64,000 bases of DNA from CAVVSD01 sp963837655 (GCA_963837655.1 CAWIOK010000001.1:568567-632566); one strand, 5' to 3'; counted from the stretch's first letter, positions 32,199-40,612 are shown. Numbers and translations are program-made. Notes: a model not told the origin generated them from the letters alone.

Positions 32199-33148
32199 CG
32201 CACCGAGTCCGTCCCCGTCAGACCCGTGCGCACCGGGCCGTCGCCAACGGCGACCGCGCGCTGGAAGATCGGGGTGTTGCACGCGATGCCCACGCGGCCG
32301 CGGGCGTCCACGGCGATGAGCCCGATGTCGCCCTGCACCACCGCGCAGGCCTCCTCGACGGCGCGCTGGATCGGCAGTCCTGCGAGGCGCATCCCCGCGG
32401 CGACCTCGTGGGCGACGACTGCCTCCATGATGCGCTCGCCCGTCCCGGTGGCCGACACCGCGCAGACGCGGTCGTTGGCGTAGAGGCCGCCGCCGACGAG
32501 CGGCGAGTCCCCGACGCGACCCTGCGACTTGCCTGCGATCCCGCCGGTCGACGTCCCTGCGGCGAGATGCCCGTCGAGGTCCAGGACGACGGCGCCGACC
32601 GTGTCGCCCTCGAGCGTCCAGATGCCCGGCTGCGGGTCTCCGAAGCCGGGCTCGGGCTCCTCGCCCGCCACGCGCTTCGCCAGCTGGCTGCGACGGTGGT
32701 CGGTGAGCAGCATGTCGAGGTCGACTCGCGGGAAGCCCATCTCCTCGGCGAAGCGCATCGCGCCCTCGCCGGCGAGCATGCCGTGGCGACCCTCCTCCAA
32801 CAGCGCTCTGGCGACACGGATCGGGTTGGGCTGCCCGCGCACCGCGGCGACCGCGCCGGCCCTGCGCCGGCGTCCGTCCATCACCGCGGCGTCGTGCTCG
32901 ATGTCGCCGTCCGCAGTGAGCACCGCGCCGCGGCCGGCGTTGAAGAGCTCGTCGTCCTCCAGGACGGCGATGGACTCGACGACCGCGTCCACCGCAGTGC
33001 CGCCTGCGCGCAACGCGGTCCGGCCCGCCTCGACGGCGCGAGCGAGTCCGTCCTTCAGGCCGGGTGCCGCGTCGGGGCGGATGACGCCGGCACCCGCGCC
33101 GCCGTGCACGACGACGATCGGACCCGAGACGGGGATCGCGAGCGACAT
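32195..33148 (-). CDS. Isoaspartyl peptidase/L-asparaginase (Ntn hydrolase)
   Basis: A 317-residue type 2 (plant-type) asparaginase precursor. It begins with IVVVHGGAGAG; the autocleavage site and nucleophile is the Thr in EGDTVGAVVLD (residue about 184); the GTSTGGIAGKSQGRVGDSP and SATGTGE blocks form the substrate pocket. It self-cleaves into alpha and beta subunits and removes isoaspartyl dipeptides or hydrolyses asparagine. ATG at 33148 is chosen over a GTG at 33157; neither has a strong ribosome-binding site. It is coupled to the PLDc_N-type gene downstream. Confidence 0.92.
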   Translation of the reverse strand: MSLAIPVSGPIVVVHGGAGAGVIRPDAAPGLKDGLARAVEAGRTALRAGGTAVDAVVESIAVLEDDELFNAGRGAVLTADGDIEHDAAVMDGRRRRAGAVAAVRGQPNPIRVARALLEEGRHGMLAGEGAMRFAEEMGFPRVDLDMLLTDHRRSQLAKRVAGEEPEPGFGDPQPGIWTLEGDTVGAVVLDLDGHLAAGTSTGGIAGKSQGRVGDSPLVGGGLYANDRVCAVSATGTGERIMEAVVAHEVAAGMRLAGLPIQRAVEEACAVVQGDIGLIAVDARGRVGIACNTPIFQRAVAVGDGPVRTGLTGTDSVR

Positions 33149-33171
33149 GCTCGACACACTAGGAGGAGGCG

Positions 33172-34275
33172 CTACGAGGCTCCGGCGAAGCGCGGATGCG
33201 CCTGCTCGAGGTACCAGCCGAAGACCCGGTCTCCGAGACGCCTGCGGCCGATCAGCCGCAGCGCGACGGTCAGCACCCGCGGCGGCAGCGCCGGCACGAT
33301 GCGCTGCAGCGCCAGCGCCCGGCGATACGGCCGGGCGTGGTCCCGGGAGAACGCGGCGTAGCGCTCGAGCGCCTCCTCACGCGTGCTCCGGCCGTCGACG
33401 ACCGCCCGTAGCTCGCGCCCGCACGCGATCCCGAAGTAGAACGCCGTCCGGATCCCCTCGCCCGACAGCGGGAAGCAGTGCCCGGCGGCGTCGCCGACGA
33501 AGAACACGCCGTCGCCCGTCGCGGGGCGCAGGCGGTGCGGGAACCAGTTGCCCTGGTAGCGCACCGGCTCGAGCCCCTCGCGCTCGGCGAGGCGCACGGT
33601 CGCGTCCTTCACGTGGTGGCGGGGCTCATAGGAGCCGACCCCGACGCGGACCTCGGCTCCGGCCGGCACCGACCAGCCGTAGCCCCGGCGCACGAGGTCG
33701 CGCTCGACCCAGACGTGGAGCTCGTCGGAGTCCACCGCCTCATGCGGGTGCACCTCGAGCCCGCGCGAGAGCGGCGCGTCGGGCGGTTGGAAGACGCCGC
33801 CGGCGTCGAGCACGCGCCGCCAGCCCATGGCGTCGACGACCAGCGGAGCGCACAGCACGCCGCGGTCGGTAGCGACGCCGCCGTCCGCGCGGCCCTGCAC
33901 GAGGGCGGTCTCGAACCGGACGTCGGTCTGCGCGTGCAGCAGCCGGCACAGCTCGCGGTAGTCGAACGCCGACCAGCTCCACGGCAGGCGGCAGCGGATG
34001 GTCCCGTTCGGGGTGGTGAAGCGCATGCAGGGCAGCTCGCTGCGGATCGCATCCGTGACCCCCATGGCCTGCAACCAGCCGGTCGGGGCGGCGCAGGCGC
34101 TCGTCGCCCGCTCACCGACCTCGTAGCGGTCCAGCAGCACCACCCGCGCGCCGCTGCCCGCGAGCTCGCGCGCGACCGCGAGGCCCGCGAAGGAGGCGCC
34201 GCAGATCAGGACGTCGGCCTGCGTGCCGTCCAGCGACGTCCGCTCGTCGCCTCGAGCGGTGGCGCGACGCGTCAC
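33172..34275 (-). CDS. FAD-dependent oxidoreductase, geranylgeranyl reductase-like (paralogue 2)
   Basis: A 367-residue flavoprotein, paralogous to the 724-1878 gene. It shares the DVLICGASFAGLAVARELA nucleotide-binding start, LLDRYEVGERATSACAAPT, GWRRVLD, LSRGLEVHPHE, RVGVGSYEP and VFFVGDAAGHCFPLSGEGIR. The GTG at 34275 overlaps the stop of the phytoene/squalene synthase gene (GTGA), so the two are co-translated. This makes a reduction or desaturation in an isoprenoid pathway the likely role (geranylgeranyl reductase, desaturase or cyclase-like). The exact reaction cannot be read from sequence. Confidence 0.82.
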   Translation of the reverse strand: MTRRATARGDERTSLDGTQADVLICGASFAGLAVARELAGSGARVVLLDRYEVGERATSACAAPTGWLQAMGVTDAIRSELPCMRFTTPNGTIRCRLPWSWSAFDYRELCRLLHAQTDVRFETALVQGRADGGVATDRGVLCAPLVVDAMGWRRVLDAGGVFQPPDAPLSRGLEVHPHEAVDSDELHVWVERDLVRRGYGWSVPAGAEVRVGVGSYEPRHHVKDATVRLAEREGLEPVRYQGNWFPHRLRPATGDGVFFVGDAAGHCFPLSGEGIRTAFYFGIACGRELRAVVDGRSTREEALERYAAFSRDHARPYRRALALQRIVPALPPRVLTVALRLIGRRRLGDRVFGWYLEQAHPRFAGAS

Positions 34276-35120
34276 GCCGCCCGCGCGGCGCCCCAGACCG
34301 CGCCCGCGAGCTCCAACGGGCCCAGCGCGGTGCGCCGCCCCAGCACGTCGAAGCCGATCCGCTCGACGCGGTCCAGGACGCGCTCGTAGATCTCGCCCGC
34401 GATGCGCATGGCCGTGCGCATCTCGGGTCGCACCGCGCCGATCACGGATCGGGTGTCGGCGAACAGGGCGCGGGCGCGGACTGCCTCCGAGCCGACCCGC
34501 TCCCGGAAGGCCTCGCTGGCCCGCCGCTCGGCGAGGTCGTCCTCGCCGAGGCCCGGCAGGTAGACGCGGTCCATCGCCCAGTCCTCGCGGACGTCGCGGA
34601 TGAAGTTGGTGAGCTGGAAGGCCACGCCGAGCGCGGCGACCGTCTCGCGGTCCGCCTCCGGCGCGCCGAGCAGCGGGGCCATGATGCGCCCGACCGCCGC
34701 CGCGCTGCCGTTCATGTACGCGTCGAGCTGCGCGCGGTCGGCCATCCGGACGCGGTCGCAGTCCACGCGCATCGAGTCCATGTAGACCCGCAGCTCCCCG
34801 AGCGGTAGGTCGTGCCGCCGTCCGGCGTGGACGAGGGCGGAGATGACGGGGTGCTCCGAGCAGCCGGCGACGAGACCTCGCTCCAGCTCGGCCTGCCACG
34901 CGTCGAGCTGTGCACGGCGGCGCTCCGGCGGGACGTCCGCGCGCGGCTCGTCGACGATGTCGTCGGCCCCGCGCACGAAGCCGTAGAGCGCGTGGACGGC
35001 CGGACGCACGTCGCCGGGCAGTCGCCGGGTCGCGAGGAAGAACGTCGGGTCGCGACGCAGCTGCAGCGCCGCGCACCGGCGATAGGCACTGCGCACGTCC
35101 GATTCCGTGGCACCGCGCAC
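34272..35120 (-). CDS. Phytoene/squalene synthase family protein
   Basis: A 282-residue all-alpha prenyl-transfer enzyme. The first Asp-rich motif is GADDIVDE (about residue 50) and the second is NFIRDVREDW (about 172-181), with the RVYLP that follows in this family. The length suits bacterial phytoene synthase (CrtB) or HpnC/HpnD-like squalene synthases. No desaturase, shc or hpn genes are in the window, so carotenoid versus hopanoid use is open. It is co-translated with the downstream flavoprotein. The stop is followed by no gap. Upstream lies the hairpin at 35174-35205. Confidence 0.85.
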   Translation of the reverse strand: MRGATESDVRSAYRRCAALQLRRDPTFFLATRRLPGDVRPAVHALYGFVRGADDIVDEPRADVPPERRRAQLDAWQAELERGLVAGCSEHPVISALVHAGRRHDLPLGELRVYMDSMRVDCDRVRMADRAQLDAYMNGSAAAVGRIMAPLLGAPEADRETVAALGVAFQLTNFIRDVREDWAMDRVYLPGLGEDDLAERRASEAFRERVGSEAVRARALFADTRSVIGAVRPEMRTAMRIAGEIYERVLDRVERIGFDVLGRRTALGPLELAGAVWGAARAA

Positions 35121-35173
35121 AACGTCAGCCTACGTGCCGGACGAGCGTCCGGATGCACGGAACCACAACGACA

Positions 35174-35205
35174 GAGGCCCGCGCGTCCGCCGACGCGCGG
35201 GCCTC
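35174..35205 (-). terminator. Strong 14-bp hairpin terminator
   Basis: GAGGCCCGCGCGTC (35174-35187), loop CGCC, GACGCGCGGGCCTC (35192-35205): a perfect 14-bp GC-rich stem. It lies downstream of era and upstream of the phytoene synthase gene on the same strand. On the minus strand it is followed by TGTCGTTGTGGTT, somewhat T-rich, so it probably ends the era transcript or an RNA encoded at 35206-35434. Confidence 0.75.
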
Positions 35206-35434
35206 CATCATGTGGATGTCCCCTCGCTCTCTCAGAGGAGCGAGCTATGCGCAGGCTGCGACCGGGTCCAGGAGGCTTGATCCCTGGCGGGGGATCTTCC
35301 TCTGTGTGACCTCAACCGTGGCGACCGTCGGGAGTCCCTCAACACCCTTCGGGGCTCATCCATGAGCCGGTCTCGCCTGTCCCTCCTGTTGTCGGCCGCG
35401 GCTGGGGAGAGGCTGAGTGGAGTGGACGGGCGTC
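35206..35434 (-). ncRNA. Candidate structured RNA between era and the terminator
   Basis: These 229 bp have no plausible protein gene but are full of short inverted repeats when read on the minus strand: GGCTCATGGATGAGCC, CCCGAAGGG, GATCCC-CCGCCA-GGGATC, CTCGCTC...GAGCGAG. In addition, AGGCGAGACCGG (35367-35378) can pair with CCGGTCGCAGCCT (35253-35265) to enclose most of them. It ends at a strong hairpin terminator. This architecture suits a small RNA or a long structured 3' UTR of era. I could not match it to SRP RNA, RNase P RNA, tmRNA or a known riboswitch; a 6S-like RNA is possible but unproven. Confidence 0.35.
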
Positions 35435-36316
35435 CTACTCGATCCCCAGCCGGTCGAGCATCCGGTCGTCGCCGCGCCAGCCGCGGCGCACGCGCACCGA
35501 CAGCTCGAGGTGCACCCGGGTGCCCAGCTCCCGCGCGAGCTCGCGCCGCGCGGCGGTTCCGACGGCCTTGATCATCCGCCCGCCGGAGCCGATGAGGATG
35601 CCCTTCTGGGAGTCGGTCTCGACCCACACGAGCGCGCGGACGACCGTGAGGTCCTCACGCGGTTCCTCGATCTCCTCGATGATCACCTCGACCGAGTGGG
35701 GGACCTCCTGGAAGGTCCGCCGCAGCACCTGCTCGCGCACGAGCTCGGCCAGGATCACCTCCTGCGGCTGGTCGCTGGAGTCCTCCTCGGGGAAGAAGAA
35801 CGGGCCCTCGGGCAGCAACTCGCCCAGCCGCTCGGTCAGGGCGACGACGCCGCTGCCGGTCCGCGCGGAGATCGGGAACACGTCCTCGCCGACCTCGAGC
35901 TCGGCCGCGGCCTCCAGCGCGATCATCGTCCGCGAGCGGTTCAGGCGGTCGATCTTGTTCACGGCGACGACGACCGGCAGCCCGGCCTCGCGCAGGAGAG
36001 CGGCGAGGAAGCGGTCGCCCGGCCCGACGCCCTCCTCGCCGTTGATGATGAGCAGCGCCACGTCGGAGTCGGCGAGCTCGCGCTCCACGCGCGACTGCAT
36101 GCGCTGCGTGAGCGCGTCGCGCGGCCGCTGCACGCCCGGCAGGTCGACGAGCACCAGCTGGCGGTCGGGCGTCGTGGCGACGCCGCGGATCGCTCTGCGG
36201 GTGGTCTGCGGCTTGTCGGAGACGATCGCGATCTTGCGCCCGACGATGGCGTTGACGAGCGTCGACTTGCCCACGTTGGGCCTGCCGGCGAGCGCCACGA
36301 ACCCGGACTGCGTCAC
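35435..36316 (-). CDS. era: GTPase Era
   Basis: A 293-residue ribosome-assembly GTPase. G1 is GRPNVGKSTL, G3 DLPGV, G4 NKID, and the switch region carries TTRRAIRGVAT. The C-terminal KH domain (EVIIEEIEEPREDLTVVRAL, IGSGGRMIKAVGTAARREL) binds the 3' end of 16S rRNA. Start ATG at 36316. It follows ybeY on the same strand after 66 bp that hold two hairpins, a common YbeY-Era neighbourhood in ribosome maturation. Confidence 0.97.
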   Translation of the reverse strand: MTQSGFVALAGRPNVGKSTLVNAIVGRKIAIVSDKPQTTRRAIRGVATTPDRQLVLVDLPGVQRPRDALTQRMQSRVERELADSDVALLIINGEEGVGPGDRFLAALLREAGLPVVVAVNKIDRLNRSRTMIALEAAAELEVGEDVFPISARTGSGVVALTERLGELLPEGPFFFPEEDSSDQPQEVILAELVREQVLRRTFQEVPHSVEVIIEEIEEPREDLTVVRALVWVETDSQKGILIGSGGRMIKAVGTAARRELARELGTRVHLELSVRVRRGWRGDDRMLDRLGIE

Positions 36317-36331
36317 GAACCTCTCCTCCCC

Positions 36332-36381
36332 GCGGTCGTGTCGCTCGGCGACACAACCGCAAGCGATGACGAAGTCATCGC
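36332..36381 (-). terminator. Tandem intercistronic hairpins between ybeY and era
   Basis: Two stem-loops fill the gap. GCGATGAC-GAA-GTCATCGC (36363-36381) is a perfect 8-bp stem right after the ybeY stop. GCGGTCGTGTCGC-TCG-GCGACACAACCGC (36332-36360) is a 12-bp stem with one mismatch. They may reduce readthrough or set differential mRNA stability between ybeY and era. No U-tract is present. Confidence 0.45.
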
Positions 36382-36382
36382 C

Positions 36383-36778
36383 TCATTCCCATGCGAGGAG
36401 CTCGCGCTGGAGCGCGAGCATCTCGCCGTCGTCGGTCTCGTGATCCATGCCCGTGAGGTGCAGCGCCCCGTGCACGATGGCCTCGCGCAGATCGGTCGTG
36501 TGCGGCGGGCAGACGACGATGTCGCCGAGCTCGCGCGGCACGCCGTCGGCGAGCTCCTCGTTGCCGTCGATGGGGAAGCTCAGGACGTCCGTCGGACCCT
36601 GCTTGCCGCGGTGCTCCTCGTTGAGCGCGGCGATGCGGTCGGCGCCGACGAACGAGATGGCGATGTGCCCCTCGTGCACGCCGGCCGACGCGAGGGCGAT
36701 CGACACCAGACGCTCGATCTCCGCGGGGAGCGGAGCATCGGGCGCCGGGACCTCGCCGAAGACCTCGACCTCAAGCAC
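36383..36778 (-). CDS. ybeY: Endoribonuclease/rRNA maturation factor YbeY
   Basis: A 131-residue zinc metalloprotein. The signature HGALHLTGMDHETD (HxxxHxxGxxH) near the C-terminus provides the three His ligands, and the TDVLSFPID block is typical. The start is GTG at 36778 (product VLEVEVFGEVPAP), 8 bp inside the 3' end of phoH. It acts in 16S rRNA 3'-end processing and ribosome quality control, consistent with its phoH and era neighbours. Confidence 0.95.
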   Translation of the reverse strand: MLEVEVFGEVPAPDAPLPAEIERLVSIALASAGVHEGHIAISFVGADRIAALNEEHRGKQGPTDVLSFPIDGNEELADGVPRELGDIVVCPPHTTDLREAIVHGALHLTGMDHETDDGEMLALQRELLAWE

Positions 36779-37748
36779 GCCTGCGCTCGGCCGGACGCAG
36801 CTCAGGCGCCTGGCGCGCAGCATGCTCGTCGTAGGCCTCCACGATGCGCTGCACCAGCCGGTGGCGGACGACGTCCTCGCCACCGAACCGGATGAACTCG
36901 ATGTCCTCGATCCCCTCGAGGATCTCCGAGACCGTGATCAGCCCGGAGGACTGGTCGCGGGGAAGGTCGATCTGCGTGATGTCCCCCGTCACGACCATCT
37001 TCGAGTTGAACCCGAGGCGGGTCATGATCATCTTCATCTGCTCCGGCGTGGTGTTCTGCGCCTCGTCGAGGATGATGAAGGAGTCATTCAGCGTCCTTCC
37101 GCGCATGAACGCCAGCGGCGCGACCTCGATCTGCCCGCGCTCCAGCGCCTGCGCGACGCGCTCGGCGTCGAGCATGTCGTGCAGCGCGTCGAACAGCGGT
37201 CGCAGGTACGGATCGATCTTCGCCATGAGGTCGCCGGGCAGGAAGCCCAGGCGCTCACCCGCCTCGACGGCCGGGCGCGTGAGGATGATCCGGTTGACCT
37301 CGCGGCGGCTCAGCGCCGCGGCGGCCAGCGCGACGGCGAGGAACGTCTTGCCCGTGCCCGCCGGGCCGATGCCGAACGTGATCGTCCCGCGCCGGATGGC
37401 GTCGACGTAGCGCTTCTGGTTGACCGTCTTCGGCGCGACCTTGCGGGAGCGGTGGCGCCAGACCACGTCGTCGAGGATCGCCGCAGGCGAAGCGTGCTGA
37501 TCCAGCGCGCCGGTGACGGCCGAGATCGTCCCTGGGCCGATCTCGTGGCCCTGCTCGATGAGCTCGGACAGCTCCTCCACGACCGTGGTCGCGGCCTCCA
37601 CGGCCGCGTCGTCGCCGTCCAGCGTGAGCACGTTGCCTCGGAGGAACACGTCGCAGTCGACGTGGCCCTCCAGCGCGCGGAGGACGGAGTCGCCGCTGCC
37701 CGCCAGCTCGCGCGCGGTCCCGTCTGAAAGCTCGATCTGCCTACGCAC
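36771..37748 (-). CDS. PhoH-like protein (YbeZ-type ATPase)
   Basis: A 325-residue protein with an N-terminal KH-like region (residues about 1-75) and a RecD-like P-loop ATPase. Walker A is GIGPAGTGKT, with RPAVEAGERLGFLPGDL, Walker B SFIILDEAQNTTPEQMKM and VVTGDITQIDLPR after it. PhoH/YbeZ proteins act as RNA helicase-type partners of YbeY. The start is GTG at 37748, inside the last 8 bp of the upstream yqeY gene. The gene order yqeY-phoH-ybeY-era supports a ribosome-maturation operon. Confidence 0.95.
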   Translation of the reverse strand: MRRQIELSDGTARELAGSGDSVLRALEGHVDCDVFLRGNVLTLDGDDAAVEAATTVVEELSELIEQGHEIGPGTISAVTGALDQHASPAAILDDVVWRHRSRKVAPKTVNQKRYVDAIRRGTITFGIGPAGTGKTFLAVALAAAALSRREVNRIILTRPAVEAGERLGFLPGDLMAKIDPYLRPLFDALHDMLDAERVAQALERGQIEVAPLAFMRGRTLNDSFIILDEAQNTTPEQMKMIMTRLGFNSKMVVTGDITQIDLPRDQSSGLITVSEILEGIEDIEFIRFGGEDVVRHRLVQRIVEAYDEHAARQAPELRPAERRRA

Positions 37749-38172
37749 CCAGCACCTCCCGGACCTGTGCGGACACGCGCTTGCCGTCCGCGCGCCCCGC
37801 GACGTCGCCCATCGCGACCTTCATGACCGCGCCCATGTCGCGCGGCGAGCTCGCGCCGGCGGTCTGCACCGCCGCGGCGACGATCGCCCGCAGCTCCTCG
37901 TCGGAGAGCTCCGCCGGGAGGTACTCCTGGATCACGCGCGCCTCCTCCTCCTCGCCGTCGGCGAGCTCGGGGCGGCCGCCCTCACGGAAGGCGGACGCGG
38001 CGTCGAGGCGGCGCTTGCGCTCACGGCGCAGCACGGCGACCTCGTCGCCCGTCCCTTCCTTCTGGTCCTTCTGCAGTTCGGAGAGGATCAGTCGCAGCGC
38101 CGCGACTCGCCGGCGCTCCCTGGCCTTCATCGCGACGGCGACGTCCTGCTTCACCTGGTCGGTGATCGTCAT
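37741..38172 (-). CDS. GatB/YqeY domain protein
   Basis: A 143-residue protein with the YqeY fold: MTITDQVKQDVAVAMKAR start, LRLILSELQKDQKEG, VLRREKRR-like helix, IQEYLPAELSDEELRAIV and DMGAVMKVAMGDVAGRADGKRVS at the end. The domain resembles the tRNA-binding tail of GatB; the free-standing protein's function is not settled. ATG at 38172 has GGGAG just upstream. It overlaps phoH by 8 bp and heads the phoH-ybeY-era run. Confidence 0.93.
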   Translation of the reverse strand: MTITDQVKQDVAVAMKARERRRVAALRLILSELQKDQKEGTGDEVAVLRRERKRRLDAASAFREGGRPELADGEEEEARVIQEYLPAELSDEELRAIVAAAVQTAGASSPRDMGAVMKVAMGDVAGRADGKRVSAQVREVLGA

Positions 38173-38195
38173 CTCCCTACCAGGATAGGACCGCG

Positions 38196-39488
38196 TCAGT
38201 CGTCCTCGTCGCCGACGAGCCGGCCCGTGTGCAGACCGAGCTCCGAGCGGTCGCGCCCGAACAGCAGGCCGATGTTCCAGTCGGTGAGCAGCCGGGCCCG
38301 GCGTCCCCAGCCCGGCATGAGCGCGAGGTGGTAGGTCCTGGCGAGGATCCAGGCACGTCGCCCGCTCCAGCGGATGCCGACCGTCTCGGCGACGGCCTTG
38401 CCGCGTCCCATGTCGACGAAGACCCCGAGGGTCTTGTAGTCGAAGCGCTTCCGGCGCCCCGCGCCCATTGCCGCGGCGACGTTGCGCCCGACCGTCTTCC
38501 CCTGACGGACGGCGTGCTGCGCCGTCGGAGGTGACGGGACCTCGAACTTCTTCGCCGGGTCGGGAACGGACGCGGCATCGCCGATCGCCCAGACGTTCTC
38601 GTGGCCCTGCACCTGCAGGAACTCGTCGGCGACGATGCGGCCGCGGTCGCTCAGCGGCAGGCCGAGCTTGGCGACGACCGGATGGGGCTTCACGCCGGCG
38701 GTCCACACGAGTGTGCGCGTGGGGATCACCTCGCCCGTGGAGAAGGTGGCCGATGTCTCGGTGAGCGACTCGAGCGTCGTCTCGATCCGGAACTCCATCC
38801 CACGGGCGCGCAGCTCCCGGACCGCGAACTGCGCGAGCCCCTCGGAGATCTCGGGCATGATCCGCGCCGTCCCCTCGACGAGGATGAACCGCATCCCCGA
38901 CACGCGGGAGCGGGGGTACTTGTCGATGAGGTCGGCCGCGAAGTCCTGCAGCTCGGCGATGCCCTCCAGCCCCGCGTACCCGGCGCCCACGAAGATGTAG
39001 GTGAGGTACTCCTTGCGGCGCTCGACGTCGTCGATCGTCTCGGCGATCTCCAGGTTGCGCACGAGCCGGTCGCGGAGCCCGATCGCGTCCGGCAGCGACT
39101 TGAAGCCGAGCGCGTGCTCGGCCAGCCCCGGAACCGGCAGCGTGCGGCTGACGGAGCCGACGCTGACGATGAGGTGGTCGTACTCGATCTCCTCTGCAGC
39201 GCCCTCGAGCGTGCGCACGGTGACGACCTTGCGCGACGGGTCGGCGCCGGTCACATGGGCGAGCCGCAGGTCGACGGCCTCGGGGAGCTCGTCGCGCAGC
39301 GGCACCACGACGTGGCGCGGCTCCAGCGTGCCGCCGGCCGCGCCGGGCAGCAGCGGCGTGTAGAGCATGAAGTTCGTGTCCGTCACAAGCGTCACGCCGA
39401 CGCTGTGTCTGGGCATCGCACCGGCAACGCCGCAGGCCGCGTAGTAGCCGCCGAATCCCCCACCCGCGATGACGACGCGCCAAGCCAT
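38196..39488 (-). CDS. Type II NADH dehydrogenase-like FAD/NAD oxidoreductase
   Basis: A 430-residue two-dinucleotide-binding-domain flavoprotein. The FAD loop is VVIAGGGFGGYYAA (residues 5-18), the NAD loop is YIFVGAGYAGLEGIAEL (about 165-181), and a VWAIGDAAS motif near residue 305 contacts FAD. The C-terminal part (RRKRFDYKTLGVFVDMGRGKAVAE, then a hydrophobic/basic region) resembles NDH-2, which passes electrons from NADH to quinone without pumping protons. It is probably membrane-associated. An alternative is a sulfide:quinone-like or other NDH-2-family enzyme; the usual Cys pair of SQR is absent. Confidence 0.88.
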   Translation of the reverse strand: MAWRVVIAGGGFGGYYAACGVAGAMPRHSVGVTLVTDTNFMLYTPLLPGAAGGTLEPRHVVVPLRDELPEAVDLRLAHVTGADPSRKVVTVRTLEGAAEEIEYDHLIVSVGSVSRTLPVPGLAEHALGFKSLPDAIGLRDRLVRNLEIAETIDDVERRKEYLTYIFVGAGYAGLEGIAELQDFAADLIDKYPRSRVSGMRFILVEGTARIMPEISEGLAQFAVRELRARGMEFRIETTLESLTETSATFSTGEVIPTRTLVWTAGVKPHPVVAKLGLPLSDRGRIVADEFLQVQGHENVWAIGDAASVPDPAKKFEVPSPPTAQHAVRQGKTVGRNVAAAMGAGRRKRFDYKTLGVFVDMGRGKAVAETVGIRWSGRRAWILARTYHLALMPGWGRRARLLTDWNIGLLFGRDRSELGLHTGRLVGDEDD

Positions 39489-39539
39489 GGGGCGAGTCTG
39501 CCCGACTCGGCAAGTCCGCGGGTTACGGCGTGACAGCGG

Positions 39540-39620
39540 TCAGACCGCCCGCCCCCGCTCCTTCGCGTCGTAGAGCGCCTCATCGGCCGCACGCAGCAGC
39601 TCGTCGCGGTCTCGGCGCCG
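39540..39620 (-). pseudogene. C-terminal relic of a GGDEF (diguanylate cyclase) domain
   Basis: On the minus strand, just after the SDR stop, the frame reads RDRDELLRAADEALYDAKER followed by GRAV and a stop (39540-39542). This is the characteristic last helix of GGDEF domains (RADxALYxAKxxGRN). The catalytic GGDEF loop and everything upstream are absent: 5' of this helix there is only about 35 bp before the SDR stop. It looks like the scar of a deletion that removed a diguanylate cyclase gene. Confidence 0.6.
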
Positions 39621-39656
39621 TGCTCGCTCGTGGCTCCTCGGGCGCGACGAGGGGAG

Positions 39657-40415
39657 CTACTGCGCCATGGCCCCCGCGTCGACGGGCATCGCGACGCCGG
39701 TGACGAACGACGCGCTGTCCGACAGCAGCCACGTGACGGCCTCGGCGACCTCGCTGGGTCGCCCGATCCGCTTGATCGCCTGCGGCGCCATGAGCTCGAG
39801 CTGGCGCTCCTCCGGCAGCGACTCGATCATCGCGGTGCCGATCGCGGCGGGGCAAACGCAGTTGACGCGGATCTCGTGCTCCGCGCAGTCGACCGCTGCC
39901 GCTTTGGTGAGCCCGACGACCGCGTGCTTGCTGGCGATGTAGGCGGCGAGCGACGGGACGGCCATCAGCCCCGCCAGCGACGCCGTGTTGACGATCGCGC
40001 CCCCGCCGCCCTGACGCAGCAGCTGCTCGATCTGGCGGCGCAGGCCGAGCCAGACACCCTTGACGTTGACGTTCATGATCGCGTCCCACTCGGGCTCGGT
40101 CGTGCCCGTGATGGTCGCCTGCAGCTCGATGCCGGCGTTGTTGTGGGCGAAGTCGAGGCGCCCGAACGCCTCGACGGTCGCGTCGACGACCGCCTTGGCG
40201 TCAGCGTCGACGGTCACGTCGCCGGGGACGAAGACGGCGGTCCCGCCGGCCTCGGTGATGAGGCGGACGGTCTCCTCCCCGTCCTGTGCGCGCGCTGGGA
40301 GGTCGGTGACGAGCACCTGTGCGCCCTCTCGAGCGAGCGCGATGGCGGTCGCGCGACCGATCCCGCCCGCCGACCCTGTCACGAGCCCCGACTTGCCATC
40401 CACCAGACCCGGCAT
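39657..40415 (-). CDS. Short-chain dehydrogenase/reductase (SDR)
   Basis: A 252-residue classical SDR. The cofactor loop is TGSAGGIGRATA (TGxxxGIG), NNAG lies near residue 92, and the active site is Ser in NTASLAG with YIASK (YxxxK). An Asp at the end of strand 2 (VTDLPA) suggests NAD(H) preference. The end of the protein, VTGVAMPVDAGAMAQ, is canonical. It acts on an unknown alcohol or ketone. The ATG at 40415 is followed upstream by a gap of about 200 bp to the divergent PRC-barrel gene. Confidence 0.9.
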   Translation of the reverse strand: MPGLVDGKSGLVTGSAGGIGRATAIALAREGAQVLVTDLPARAQDGEETVRLITEAGGTAVFVPGDVTVDADAKAVVDATVEAFGRLDFAHNNAGIELQATITGTTEPEWDAIMNVNVKGVWLGLRRQIEQLLRQGGGGAIVNTASLAGLMAVPSLAAYIASKHAVVGLTKAAAVDCAEHEIRVNCVCPAAIGTAMIESLPEERQLELMAPQAIKRIGRPSEVAEAVTWLLSDSASFVTGVAMPVDAGAMAQ

Positions 40416-40612
40416 CGATCCTCCTCTTTCTGGCCGCGTAGCCGCGGCGCGGCGATCCTAGTCGACGCCCTCCGTGCAAGCCGCCGTGCAGAAACCCCGT
40501 CAGGAACATGGTCTGCTGCTCGGACGTAGAATCTCGCGGAATGCAGGGAAGCCGCACGCTGGCGCATGCCTGGGCGGCGGGCACCAGTGACTGACAGAGA
40601 GGAGCGCGACTC
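40416..40612. promoter_or_regulatory. Divergent intergenic region SDR / PRC-barrel gene
   Basis: This 197-bp gap holds the promoters of both flanking genes. A purine-rich ribosome-binding site (GAGAGGAGCG) lies about 10 bp before the PRC-barrel ATG at 40613. No clear promoter hexamers or structured element were recognised. Confidence 0.35.

Noticed and set aside
35174..35434. SRP RNA, RNase P RNA or tmRNA
   Set aside because: The signature blocks of these RNAs (for example GGAAGGNAGCA or GAGGAAAGUCCG) are not present on either strand.
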